The position numbers were made by a program, and so were the translations under genes. Below, one piece after another: positions 16,464-25,007 of a stretch of DNA of 36,502 nt. The notes under the pieces are model-generated. The model was not told where the DNA came from and did not search any database. It worked only from the letters and a program-made list of their open reading frames with translations. Source of the stretch: JBDLRH01 sp039800165 (GTDB lineage: Bacteria > Pseudomonadota > Gammaproteobacteria > Burkholderiales > Burkholderiaceae_C); assembly GCA_039800165.1 (NCBI GenBank), contig JBDLRH010000115.1, positions 1-36,502 of the forward strand, given 5' to 3'. The stretch's first letter is position 1. Each line of letters begins with the position of its first letter.

Positions 16464-17429
16464 TCCCGAATCTGCAAGGCTGCCGCTGTGCCGCTGCACA
16501 TGCCGCAGCCAGCTGGCCTGCTGCGCAAAGGCAAGGGCCGCGTCCAGCGCGCGCGAACTGCGCACCTGCGCCAGGGTCATGAAGCCCACCGGCGTCTCGA
16601 TCTCGGGGCGCACCAGCGGATGCGCCTGCAGCTCGCGGTAGCTGCGCACCGCCGACAGCACCGCGCCGGGCATGACGCTGCACACATCGCCCTCCACCAC
16701 CGCGAGGGCGAGCGTCACGATCGAATTGGTCTGCATCACCGGCTGCACCGGTGTGCCGGCGCGCGCAAAGGCCGCATCGACGATGCTGCGGTTGTGCATC
16801 TCGGGCGTGAGCAGGCACAAGGGGCGCCTGGCGGCCTCGCGCCACGGCATCGGCTCGACGATCTTCAGGCCGGCCGCGCGAGCGCGTGGCGCCCGGCTGA
16901 CGAGGTAATAGCGCTCGGTGTACTGCGCCAGCACCCGGCGCTCGCCGCGCCGCGGCGGCGGATGGGCGCCCATGCCGGCGCGGTCGGTGTAGCCCAGCGC
17001 CACATCCACGGTCAGCTCGTCCAGGCCCAGCTCGATGTCGGTGGAGCTGAGCGAGCGCAGCGTGGGCACGATGCCGGGGTGGCGCCGCTGCAGCAGCGCG
17101 GCAAAGCGCGCCGCCACCGGCATCGCGCTGGGCACCGCGCCGATCACCAGCGTGCCATGCGGCGCATCGGACTGGCTGCTGAGGTCCTGCGCCAGCAGCT
17201 CGCGCTCGCGCAGCATGGTGCGCGCCGATGCCAGCACCCGCTCGCCCTCGGGCGTGAAGCCGACGAAGCTGCGGCCGCGCTGCACGATGGTGACGCCGAA
17301 CTCGGACTCCAGCGCGCGCAGCGCATTGGACAGCGCCGGCTGGGTGATGTGGCACGCCGCCGCCGCCCGGCCAAAGTGCCGGTGCTCGTGCAAGGCCACC
17401 AGATAGCGCAGCGAGGCCAGCAGGTTCAT
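16458..17429 (-). CDS. LysR-family transcriptional regulator, probable fds operon regulator (FdsR-like)
   Basis: 323-residue DNA-binding activator. The N-terminal winged helix-turn-helix has the expected pattern FGRAAAACHITQPALSNALR (19-38) and LESEFGVTIVQR. The rest is the effector-binding periplasmic-like domain, with LVIGAVPSAMPVAARF marking its first strand. It lies on the same strand directly upstream of fdsGB, 71 bases away, with an inverted-repeat operator in between. In Cupriavidus a LysR protein, FdsR, controls the fds genes, so this is a good candidate for the same role. The ATG at 17429 opens 24 bases after the mrp stop. Confidence 0.85.
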   Translation of the reverse strand: MNLLASLRYLVALHEHRHFGRAAAACHITQPALSNALRALESEFGVTIVQRGRSFVGFTPEGERVLASARTMLRERELLAQDLSSQSDAPHGTLVIGAVPSAMPVAARFAALLQRRHPGIVPTLRSLSSTDIELGLDELTVDVALGYTDRAGMGAHPPPRRGERRVLAQYTERYYLVSRAPRARAAGLKIVEPMPWREAARRPLCLLTPEMHNRSIVDAAFARAGTPVQPVMQTNSIVTLALAVVEGDVCSVMPGAVLSAVRSYRELQAHPLVRPEIETPVGFMTLAQVRSSRALDAALAFAQQASWLRHVQRHSGSLADSGV

Positions 17430-17453
17430 CGCAGCGCCCGGGCCAGCCCGACC

Positions 17454-18554
17454 TCAGGTGTCCTTGGAAATCGTGATCGTCGGGAACTTGGCCGAGAAGT
17501 CCTTGGCCTTCAGCGCCACCTTCACCGCCACCTTGCGCGCAATCTCGCCGTACAGGCGTGCGGCCTCGCTGTCGGGTGCGGCCACCACGGTGGGCTTGCC
17601 GCTGTCGGCCTGCAGCCGGATGTCCATCGACAGCGGCAGCGCGCCCAGCCAATCCATGCCGTATTGCTCGGCCATCTTGCGCCCGCCATCCACGCCAAAG
17701 ATGTGCTCGATGTGGCCACAGGCGCTGCACACATGCACCGCCATGTTCTCGACGATGCCGAGGATGGGCACGCCCACCTTCTCGAACATCTTGATGCCCT
17801 TCTTGGCGTCGATCAGCGCAATGTCTTGCGGGGTGGTGACGATCACCGCGCCGGTCAGCGGCACCTTCTGCGCCAGCGTGAGCTGGATGTCGCCGGTGCC
17901 AGGCGGCATGTCGACGATCAGGTAATCCAGGTCTTTCCAGTTGGTTTGCGTGATCAGCTGCTCGAGCGCCTGGCTGGCCATCGGGCCGCGCCACACCATG
18001 GCCTGCTCGTCGCTGACCAGAAAGCCGATGCTGTTGACCTGGATGCCGTGGTTGACCTTGGGCTCCATCAGCTTGCCGTCCAGCGTTTCGGGCTTGCCGC
18101 TGGTGCCGGTCATCATCGGCTGGCTCGGGCCGTAGATGTCGGCATCCAGCAGGCCGACGCTGGCGCCTTCGGCCGCCAGGGCCAGCGCCAGGTTGACGGC
18201 GGTGGTGCTCTTGCCCACCCCGCCCTTGCCCGAGGCCACCGCAATCACGTTCTTCACGCCGGGCATCAGCTTCACGCCACGCTGCACCGCATGCGAGGTA
18301 ACCCGGGTCTGCACATTCACTGACACATTGCCCACGCCCGGCACGCTGCGCGCCGCATCGATGAGCTGCTGGCGCAGTGCGGGAACCACGCTTTTGGCCG
18401 GGTAACCCAGCTCAACATCGAAAGCGACATCCGCGCCGGTCATGCTCAGGTTGCGCAGGGCTTTGGTCGAGACGAAGTCCTTTCCGGTGTTCGGATCGAC
18501 AACGCGCGACAGCGCAGCCAGCAGCGCCGGTTCGGAAACAGCAGACACAGCCAA
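17454..18554 (-). CDS. mrp: Iron-sulfur cluster carrier protein Mrp/ApbC
   Basis: P-loop ATPase scaffold that holds and transfers [4Fe-4S] clusters in the cytoplasm. It has 366 residues from the chosen start. The N-terminal MIP18/DUF59 domain (about 1-85, VVDPNTGKDF) is followed by the deviant Walker A GKGGVGKST and by CSACGH, the CxxC that binds the cluster. The TTG start at 18554 is preferred because AAGGAG lies 5 bases upstream. A GTG six bases inside and a TTG at 18587 are less likely. It is divergent from the patatin gene and lies upstream of lysR and the fds operon on the same strand. mrp near metG is common in this bacterial group. Confidence 0.93.
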   Translation of the reverse strand: MAVSAVSEPALLAALSRVVDPNTGKDFVSTKALRNLSMTGADVAFDVELGYPAKSVVPALRQQLIDAARSVPGVGNVSVNVQTRVTSHAVQRGVKLMPGVKNVIAVASGKGGVGKSTTAVNLALALAAEGASVGLLDADIYGPSQPMMTGTSGKPETLDGKLMEPKVNHGIQVNSIGFLVSDEQAMVWRGPMASQALEQLITQTNWKDLDYLIVDMPPGTGDIQLTLAQKVPLTGAVIVTTPQDIALIDAKKGIKMFEKVGVPILGIVENMAVHVCSACGHIEHIFGVDGGRKMAEQYGMDWLGALPLSMDIRLQADSGKPTVVAAPDSEAARLYGEIARKVAVKVALKAKDFSAKFPTITISKDT

Positions 18555-18559
18555 AGGAA

Positions 18560-18565
18560 CTCCTT
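18560..18565 (-). promoter_or_regulatory. Ribosome binding site that fixes the mrp TTG start
   Basis: AAGGAG on the minus strand, 5 bases before the TTG at 18552-18554. This spacing is ideal, whereas the alternative GTG is 11 bases away. No ATG is available in the frame here. Confidence 0.6.
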
Positions 18566-18698
18566 GCGCGGGACAACCCACCCGCAAAACCGCCTAGTCT
18601 ACCGGCGCCCCCATGCGCCCCTGCAGCCATCGCGAGCTCAAGTCCTTGCGCGCGCTGCCGATCAGCAAGACAGCCGGTCAAGCGTACGGAGGAGACAG

Positions 18699-19985
18699 AT
18701 GCAGCTCGAGCAGCCCCAGCTGGACAAGCCCAAGATCAACGGCCTGGTGCTGACCGGGGGCGGCGCGCGCGCGGCGTATCAGGTCGGCGTGCTCAAGGCC
18801 CTGTCGGAGATCCACCGCCACAGCGGCCAGGACCGCCGCGCCAACCCCTTTCCGGTGATCACCGGCACCTCGGCCGGGGCGATCAATGCCTCGGCGCTGG
18901 CCTGCGGTGCCGACGACTTCTGGGGCTCAGTCGAGCGGCTGGTGACGGTCTGGCACGACTTTCGTGCCGATCAGGTCTATCGCGCCGACGCCCTGGGCGT
19001 GGCGCGCAGCGGCGCGCGCTGGCTCGGCCTGATGTCGATGGGCTGGGCGATCGCGCGCTGGCGCCGGGCGCGGCCGCGTTCGCTGCTGGACAACACCCCG
19101 CTGCGCGAGCTGCTCGAAACCATGGTGCCGCTGCAGCGCATCGCTCCCCTGGTGGACGGCGGCCACCTGCGGGCGCTGGCGATCTCGGCATCGAGCTACA
19201 CCTCGGGCCAGCATGTCACCTTCTTCCAGGGCGAGCCGACGCTCGAGCCGTGGGTGCGCTCGCAGCGCCATGCAGTGGCTTCGCCGATCACCTACGACCA
19301 CCTGCTGGCCTCGTCGGCCATTCCGTTTGTCTTTCCGTCGATGGCGCTGCGCGTGCCCGACGGCATGCAGTATTTCGGCGACGGCTCGATGCGCCAGTCG
19401 GCGCCGATCGCACCGGCCATCCACCTCGGCGGACGCCGCGTGCTGGTGGTGGGGGCAGGCCGCATGCACGAGCCCAAGGACGCGGTACAGACCACCGATG
19501 CGCTGGCGTACCCCACCTTGGCGCAGATCGCAGGCCACGCGCTGTCCAACATCTTTCTCGATGCGCTGTCGGTGGATGTGGAGCGGGTGCAGCGCATCAA
19601 CCAGACGCTGTCGCTGGTGCCGCAGTCGGCACGCCGCCACAGCAGCCTGCAGCCGATCGACCTGCTGGTGATCGCGCCGTCGCGCCGGCTCGACGAGGTG
19701 GCTGCACGGCACCTGAGCGCGCTGCCGCGGCCGGTGCTGCTGATGCTGGGTGCGCTGGGCGTGTCCAAGGGCAGCCGCGAGGTGCGCAACGCGGCACTGG
19801 CAAGCTACCTTCTGTTCGAGGCCGAGTACACGCAGGAGCTGATGGAGTTGGGCTACCAGGACACCTGGCAGCGCCGCGACGAGGTGGGCAAGTTCTTCGG
19901 CTGGGCTGAGCCGCCGGCGGCACGCATGGCCGGCACCGCATCGACCCGGCTGGCGCCCACCTTCGCCGGCGTGGCCACCGCCTAG
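18699..19985 (+). CDS. Patatin-like phospholipase family protein
   Basis: Probable serine lipid acyl hydrolase of 428 residues. The oxyanion loop is GGGARAAYQVG (20-30), the nucleophile Ser58 lies in GTSAG (56-60), and Asp228 in GDGS completes the Ser-Asp dyad. The C-terminal half carries no motif I recognise beyond the family. The ATG at 18699 has GGAGGA 6 bases upstream; longer upstream frames lack support. No signal peptide is evident. The natural substrate is unknown. It sits between divergent mrp and downstream metG and is probably transcribed separately. Confidence 0.9.
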   Translation: MQLEQPQLDKPKINGLVLTGGGARAAYQVGVLKALSEIHRHSGQDRRANPFPVITGTSAGAINASALACGADDFWGSVERLVTVWHDFRADQVYRADALGVARSGARWLGLMSMGWAIARWRRARPRSLLDNTPLRELLETMVPLQRIAPLVDGGHLRALAISASSYTSGQHVTFFQGEPTLEPWVRSQRHAVASPITYDHLLASSAIPFVFPSMALRVPDGMQYFGDGSMRQSAPIAPAIHLGGRRVLVVGAGRMHEPKDAVQTTDALAYPTLAQIAGHALSNIFLDALSVDVERVQRINQTLSLVPQSARRHSSLQPIDLLVIAPSRRLDEVAARHLSALPRPVLLMLGALGVSKGSREVRNAALASYLLFEAEYTQELMELGYQDTWQRRDEVGKFFGWAEPPAARMAGTASTRLAPTFAGVATA

Positions 19986-19998
19986 GGTAGGCGCTGCA

Positions 19999-20004
19999 TA
20001 AAAT
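19999..20004 (+). promoter_or_regulatory. Putative -10 box for metG
   Basis: TAAAAT at 19999-20004, with transcription expected to begin near 20011 and a leader of about 19 bases before the ATG at 20030. No good -35 is visible. The ATG at 20003 overlaps this box, which argues against it as the start. Similar TAAAAT boxes precede two other genes in this window. Confidence 0.4.
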
Positions 20005-20029
20005 GGCGGGTTCCGCCCGGAATCCGCCC

Positions 20030-22108
20030 ATGCCACGCCAACTGTTCGTCACCACCGCCTTGCCGTATGCCAACGGCAAGTTCCACATCGGCCACATCAT
20101 GGAGTACATCCAGGCCGACATCTGGGTGCGGCACCAGCGCATGGGTGGCCACCAGGTGCACTTTGTCTGCGCCGACGACGCGCACGGCGCGCCGATCATG
20201 ATCGCGGCCGAGAAGGCCGGCAAGACGCCGCAGCAGTTCGTGGCCGAGATCGCGGCAGGCCGCAAGCCCTACCTGGACGGCTTTCACATCGCCTTTGACA
20301 ACTGGCACTCGACCGACGCGCCCGAGAACCACGAACTCGCGCAGGCGATCTACCGCGACCTCAAGGCCAACGGCCTGATCGAGACCCGCACCATCGAGCA
20401 GTTCTTCGACCCGCAGAAGAACATGTTCCTGCCTGACCGCTTCATCAAGGGCGAGTGCCCGAAGTGCCATGCGAAGGACCAGTACGGCGACAACTGCGAG
20501 GTGTGCGGCGCGGTCTACAGCCCCACCGAGCTGATCGAGCCGTATTCGGCGCTGTCGGGCGCCAAGCCCGAGCTGCGCAACTCCGAACACTTCTTCTTCA
20601 AGCTGTCCGACCCGCGCTGCCTGGCCTTCCTGAAGCAGTGGACGCACAGCGGCGCGGTGCAGCCCGAGGTGCTCAACAAGATCAACGAGTGGCTCACGCC
20701 CGACGAACACGGCAAGACCGGCCTGGGCGACTGGGACATCTCGCGCGATGCGCCCTACTTCGGCATCGAGATTCCGGACGCGCCGGGCAAGTACTTCTAT
20801 GTGTGGCTCGATGCGCCGGTGGGCTACCTGGCGTCGCTGAAGAACTACCTTGGCCGTATCGGCGTGGACTACACCGCCTTCATGGCCGATCCGTCGGTGG
20901 AGCAGTACCACTTCATCGGCAAGGACATCATCACCTTCCACACCCTGTTCTGGCCGGCGATGCTGCACTTCAGCGGCCGCAAGGTACCCAACCAGGTGTT
21001 CGTGCACGGCTTCCTCACCGTCAACAACGGCGAGAAGATGAGCAAGAGCCGCGGCACCGGGCTGGACCCGCTGAAGTACCTGAGCCTGGGCATGAACCCC
21101 GAGTGGCTGCGCTACTACCTGGCGGCCAAGCTCAACGGCCGCAACGAAGACATCGACTTCAATGCCGAAGACTTCCAGCTGCGCGTCAACGCCGACCTGA
21201 TCGGCAAGTACGTCAACATCGCCAGCCGCGCGGTCAAGTTCGTGCCCGGCGGCACGCTGGTCGCCGGTGCGGCCGACGGCCGTGCACAGGCGCTGGTGGA
21301 GCAGGTGCGTGCGCTGTACGAGTCGCGCGACTACGGCAAGGCGCTGCGCGAGGTGATGGCCTACGCCGATGAGGTGAACACCCGCTTTGACACTGCCGCG
21401 CCCTGGAAGCTGGTGAAGGACGGCCGAGGTGACGAAGCCGCTGCGGTGTGCAGCGCCTGCATCGAAGCCTTCAAGGTGATGACCGCCTGCCTCAAGCCGG
21501 TGCTGCCCGCGCTGGCGCAGCAGGCCGAGGCCTTCCTCGGCTGCGCGCCGCTGGACTGGCACAACGCCGCTGCACCGCTGGGCGCCGGCCACACGGTGGG
21601 CCAGTACCAGCACCTCATGCAGCGGGTGGACCCGAAGCAACTGGAGGCACTGTTCGAGCCGCCTGCAGCCTCTGCGCCGCCCCCCGCAGCCCAGGCATCG
21701 GCCCCCGTTTCTGCAGCGGCAGCATCCGGCAGCGACGCCAGCGCCCCGGGCGGCGAGGCCATCGCGCCCACCATCACCATCGACGACTTCGCGAAGATCG
21801 ACTTGCGCATCGCGAAGATCGTGAACTGCGAGCCGGTCGAGGGCTCCACCAAGCTCTTGCGCCTGACGCTGGATGTGGGCGAAGGGAAGATGCGCAACGT
21901 GTTCAGCGGCATCGCCAGCGCCTACCAGCCCGCCGACCTGATCGGCAAGCTCACGATGCTGGTGGCCAACCTGGCGCCGCGCAAGATGAAGTTCGGCGTG
22001 AGCGAAGGCATGGTGCTGGCCGCCAGCCACGCCGACGAGAAGGCCCACCCCGGCATCCACGTGCTGGAACCGTGGCCGGGCGCACAGCCCGGCATGCGCG
22101 TGCGCTGA
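20030..22108 (+). CDS. metG: Methionyl-tRNA synthetase
   Basis: Charges tRNA-Met with methionine in the cytoplasm. It has 692 residues (E. coli 677). The class I signatures are HIGH (19-22) within PYANGKFHIGH and KMSKS (336-340). A zinc knuckle has Cys143, Cys146, Cys156 and Cys159. After an Ala/Pro/Ser-rich linker (about 545-575) the C-terminal Trbp111-like tRNA-binding domain follows (IDDFAKIDLRIAKI onward). Start 20030 (MPRQLFVTTALPYANG) fits the family N-terminus, and the upstream ATG at 20003 would add nine odd residues. The stop overlaps the SulP gene start (TGATG). Confidence 0.97.
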   Translation: MPRQLFVTTALPYANGKFHIGHIMEYIQADIWVRHQRMGGHQVHFVCADDAHGAPIMIAAEKAGKTPQQFVAEIAAGRKPYLDGFHIAFDNWHSTDAPENHELAQAIYRDLKANGLIETRTIEQFFDPQKNMFLPDRFIKGECPKCHAKDQYGDNCEVCGAVYSPTELIEPYSALSGAKPELRNSEHFFFKLSDPRCLAFLKQWTHSGAVQPEVLNKINEWLTPDEHGKTGLGDWDISRDAPYFGIEIPDAPGKYFYVWLDAPVGYLASLKNYLGRIGVDYTAFMADPSVEQYHFIGKDIITFHTLFWPAMLHFSGRKVPNQVFVHGFLTVNNGEKMSKSRGTGLDPLKYLSLGMNPEWLRYYLAAKLNGRNEDIDFNAEDFQLRVNADLIGKYVNIASRAVKFVPGGTLVAGAADGRAQALVEQVRALYESRDYGKALREVMAYADEVNTRFDTAAPWKLVKDGRGDEAAAVCSACIEAFKVMTACLKPVLPALAQQAEAFLGCAPLDWHNAAAPLGAGHTVGQYQHLMQRVDPKQLEALFEPPAASAPPPAAQASAPVSAAAASGSDASAPGGEAIAPTITIDDFAKIDLRIAKIVNCEPVEGSTKLLRLTLDVGEGKMRNVFSGIASAYQPADLIGKLTMLVANLAPRKMKFGVSEGMVLAASHADEKAHPGIHVLEPWPGAQPGMRVR

Positions 22109-23799
22109 TGAACCTGCAGTTCCGGCCGCGCCTGCTGGATGCCCTCAAGGGCTACAGCGGCGCGCGGTTCGCGCAGGACGCAGGCGCCGGGCTCACCGTC
22201 GGCGTGGTGGCGCTGCCACTGGCCATGGCCTTCGCGATTGCCTCGGGCCTGCCGCCACAGGCCGGGCTGTGGACCGCGATCATCGGCGGCTTTCTGGTCT
22301 CTCTGCTGGGCGGCTCGAGCGTGCAGATCGCCGGGCCGGCGGGCGCCTTCATCGTGGTGGTGTACGGCATCGTCGAGCGCCACGGCGTGGCCAACCTGCT
22401 GATCTGCACCGCCTGCGCGGGCGTCATCCTGTTCGTGCTGGGCCTGCTGCGGCTGGGCACGCTGGTGCGCTACGTGCCGGTCAGCATCGTGATCGGCTTC
22501 ACCAACGGCATCGCGGTGCTGATTGCACTGTCGCAGCTGCGCGACTGGCTCGGGCTGTCGATCGACAAGCTGCCGGCCGACTTCTTCTCGCAGCTTGGCG
22601 TGCTGGCGGCGCATGCCCACACCTTCAACCTGCATGCATTTGCTCTGGGTGCGGCGTGCATCGCGGGCCTGTCCCTGTGGCCCAGGCTTTGGGGCGCCGA
22701 GTCGCCGGTGAAGGGCCTGATTGACGCGCCCGGCCTCAAGCGCGCAGCGCAGGTCGGCGCCCGCATCCCGGCGCCGGTGGTGGCGCTCATCACGCTGAGC
22801 GCGCTGGCGCACTTGATGCACTGGCCGGTCGAGACCATCGGCAGCCGCTTCGGGGGCATTCCGCAGGGCCTGCCGCAGTGGACCCTGCCTGCCTTCTCGT
22901 GGGAGAGCGTCAAGCAACTGGTGGCGCCCACCGCCACCATCGCAATGCTGGGCGCCATCGAGTCGCTGCTGTGCGCGCGCGTTGCCGACCAGATCAGCCC
23001 CACACCCAAGCACGACCCCAACCAGGAGCTGATGGCCCAGGGCATCGCCAATGTGGTGGTGCCCTTCGCAGGCGGCATGCCGGTGACCGGCACGATTGCG
23101 CGCACGGTGACCAACGTGCGCTCGGGTGCCAGCAGCCCGGTGGCAGGCATGGTGCATGCGCTGGCGCTGCTGGCGGTGGTGCTGGTGGCCGGGCCGCTGG
23201 CGCTGCATGTGCCGCTGTCGGTGCTGGCGGGCATCTTGCTGTTTGTCGCGTGGAACATGGGCGAGTGGCGCGAATTCGCGCGGCTGCGCCGCTTCAGCAA
23301 CCACTACCGGCTGCTGATGCTCGGCACCTTCGTGCTGACCATCGTGTTCGACCTGACGGTGGCGGTGGAAGTGGGGCTGGTGCTGGCTTGCGTGCTGTTC
23401 GTGCGGCGCATGGGCTCGCTGTTTCGCGTGGAGCCGGTGCGCGCAGACGCTGGCGCTGCCCACGGCCAGCCTGGCGCGCCAGAGGTGCACTACCGGCTGA
23501 GCGGCGCGCTGTTCTTCGGTGCGGTGGCGCAGATCGACCGCCTGGCCGAGCAGATCGGCACATCCGGCCCCCACGCGCCCGACTTAGAGGGTCGCACCCT
23601 GGTGCTCGACGCGAGTGCGATGATCGCGCTGGACACCTCGGGCGTGGAGGCGCTGCGCGACCTGCACCGCGTGGTGACGCAGCACGGCGGGCGCCTGCGG
23701 CTTGAGCATCTGCAAGAGCAAGCCGCCAGCCTGATCGAGCGCTCGGGCCTGGCAGCCGAGCTCGACGCGGCGGCTGCCCGAACGCCCGGCCCCCGGTGA
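22108..23799 (+). CDS. SulP-family anion transporter with STAS domain
   Basis: Inner-membrane transporter of 563 residues for sulfate, bicarbonate or a similar anion. The N-terminal part has about 11-14 hydrophobic segments and carries the SulP signature around VALPLAMAFAIASGLPPQAGLW and SSVQIAGPAGAF (roughly 32-83). The cytoplasmic STAS domain occupies about 460-555, with DTSGVEALRDL resembling the anti-sigma antagonist core. Its ATG shares a base with the metG stop, so it is likely translationally coupled to metG, an unusual partner. The substrate cannot be told from sequence; bicarbonate and sulfate are both plausible. Confidence 0.9.
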   Translation: MNLQFRPRLLDALKGYSGARFAQDAGAGLTVGVVALPLAMAFAIASGLPPQAGLWTAIIGGFLVSLLGGSSVQIAGPAGAFIVVVYGIVERHGVANLLICTACAGVILFVLGLLRLGTLVRYVPVSIVIGFTNGIAVLIALSQLRDWLGLSIDKLPADFFSQLGVLAAHAHTFNLHAFALGAACIAGLSLWPRLWGAESPVKGLIDAPGLKRAAQVGARIPAPVVALITLSALAHLMHWPVETIGSRFGGIPQGLPQWTLPAFSWESVKQLVAPTATIAMLGAIESLLCARVADQISPTPKHDPNQELMAQGIANVVVPFAGGMPVTGTIARTVTNVRSGASSPVAGMVHALALLAVVLVAGPLALHVPLSVLAGILLFVAWNMGEWREFARLRRFSNHYRLLMLGTFVLTIVFDLTVAVEVGLVLACVLFVRRMGSLFRVEPVRADAGAAHGQPGAPEVHYRLSGALFFGAVAQIDRLAEQIGTSGPHAPDLEGRTLVLDASAMIALDTSGVEALRDLHRVVTQHGGRLRLEHLQEQAASLIERSGLAAELDAAAARTPGPR

Positions 23800-23807
23800 G
23801 GCGGGCG

Positions 23808-23813
23808 TAAAAT
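23808..23813 (+). promoter_or_regulatory. Putative -10 box for the DUF3460 gene
   Basis: TAAAAT 24 bases before the ATG at 23838, with AAGGA (23826-23830) as ribosome site. No clear -35. It would give the DUF3460-scpA unit its own promoter just after the SulP stop. Confidence 0.4.
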
Positions 23814-23837
23814 CAGGTGCATCTGAAGGAACCCCCC

Positions 23838-24053
23838 ATGGCCCTGCTTCGCATCTTCCGCCGGCCCGACTACAACTCTGAAGTCACCCAGTTCATCGAG
23901 CAGCTCAAGTCGAGCAAACCCGGCCTCGAAGCCGAGCAGCGCAGCGGCCGCGCCCTGTTGTGGGACAAGAAGGTGGACCGCCAGGCCTGGAGCGAATTCC
24001 GCTCGGCGCAGGTGCCGCAAAAGCCCTACGTCTACCAGACCGACGCGCAGTAA
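23838..24053 (+). CDS. DUF3460 family protein
   Basis: Small 71-residue protein of unknown function that I recognise from betaproteobacteria. It has a charged N-terminus (RRPDYNSEVTQFIEQLK), a central GRALLWDKKVDRQ and the C-terminal signature VPQKPYVYQTD. There is no signal peptide or membrane segment. The ATG at 23838 with AAGGA upstream is preferred over an in-frame start at 23817, which would lie at the expected transcription start. It precedes scpA by nine bases, a common arrangement. Confidence 0.85.
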   Translation: MALLRIFRRPDYNSEVTQFIEQLKSSKPGLEAEQRSGRALLWDKKVDRQAWSEFRSAQVPQKPYVYQTDAQ

Positions 24054-24062
24054 GCGCGCTGC

Positions 24063-24923
24063 ATGAGCGATCCGACAACGCCCGTGGTGCTGCCCGACAA
24101 CGGCAGCGAAGCACCCGTGCCCGGCCTGCCCGAAGTGGTCGACCAGGTGGCGCTGGCGCGGCTGTACGGCGAGCCGCTGTTCGCGCTGCCGCAAGACCTG
24201 TACATCCCGCCCGATGCGCTGGAGGTGTTCCTCGAGGCCTTCGAAGGCCCGCTGGACCTGCTGCTCTACCTGATCCGCAAGCAGAACTTCAACATCCTCG
24301 ACATCCCGATGGCCGCAGTCACGCGGCAGTACCTGGTGTATGTGGAAGAGATCCGCTCGCGCAACCTGGAGCTGGCGGCCGAGTACCTGCTGATGGCGGC
24401 GATGCTGATCGAGATCAAGTCGCGCATGCTGCTGCCGCCGCGCAAGACCGCCGAGGGCGAAGAAGCCGAGGACCCGCGGGCCGAACTGGTGCGGCGCCTG
24501 CTCGAGTACGAGCAGATGAAGCTGGCCGCAGCGCAGCTTGACGCGCTGCCGCACCTGGGCCGCGACGTGCTGCGCGCGCAGGTGTACATCGAGCAGTCGC
24601 TGCAGCCGCGCTTTCCGGATGTCAACGTCATCGACCTCCAGGAGGCGTGGCGCGACATCCTCAAGCGCGCCAGGCTGGTGCAGCACCACAAGATCAGCCG
24701 CGAAGAGCTCTCGGTGCGCGAGCACATGAGCCTGGTGCTGCGCACGCTGCAGGGCCGCAAGTTCGTCGAGTTCGAGCAGCTGTTCGACACCACGCGCGGC
24801 ACCCCGGTGCTGGTGGTCACCTTCCTCGCACTGCTCGAGCTGGCCAAGGAAACGCTGATCGAGGTGACGCAGGCCGAGGCCTTCGCTCCGATCTACGTGC
24901 GTCTGGCCTACGCGCCGGCCTGA
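24063..24923 (+). CDS. scpA: Segregation and condensation protein A
   Basis: Kleisin subunit of the SMC-ScpAB complex that compacts and segregates chromosomes. It has 286 residues. The signature FEGPLDLLLYLIRKQNFNILDIP spans about 60-82, and YLLMAAMLIEIKSRMLLP follows at about 110-127. The C-terminal winged helix is around 215-280 (VVTFLALLELAKE). The first 45 residues are acidic and variable. It begins nine bases after the DUF3460 gene and is followed by an 84-base gap before nadB. Confidence 0.95.
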   Translation: MSDPTTPVVLPDNGSEAPVPGLPEVVDQVALARLYGEPLFALPQDLYIPPDALEVFLEAFEGPLDLLLYLIRKQNFNILDIPMAAVTRQYLVYVEEIRSRNLELAAEYLLMAAMLIEIKSRMLLPPRKTAEGEEAEDPRAELVRRLLEYEQMKLAAAQLDALPHLGRDVLRAQVYIEQSLQPRFPDVNVIDLQEAWRDILKRARLVQHHKISREELSVREHMSLVLRTLQGRKFVEFEQLFDTTRGTPVLVVTFLALLELAKETLIEVTQAEAFAPIYVRLAYAPA

Positions 24924-25007
24924 GCCCGCGCGCGGCTGGCCTGCCTTTGTCCTGACCCTGCCGCCCTCGCTGCATTCCCGTTCACGCCACCTGCACGGAA
25001 CCCGCGC

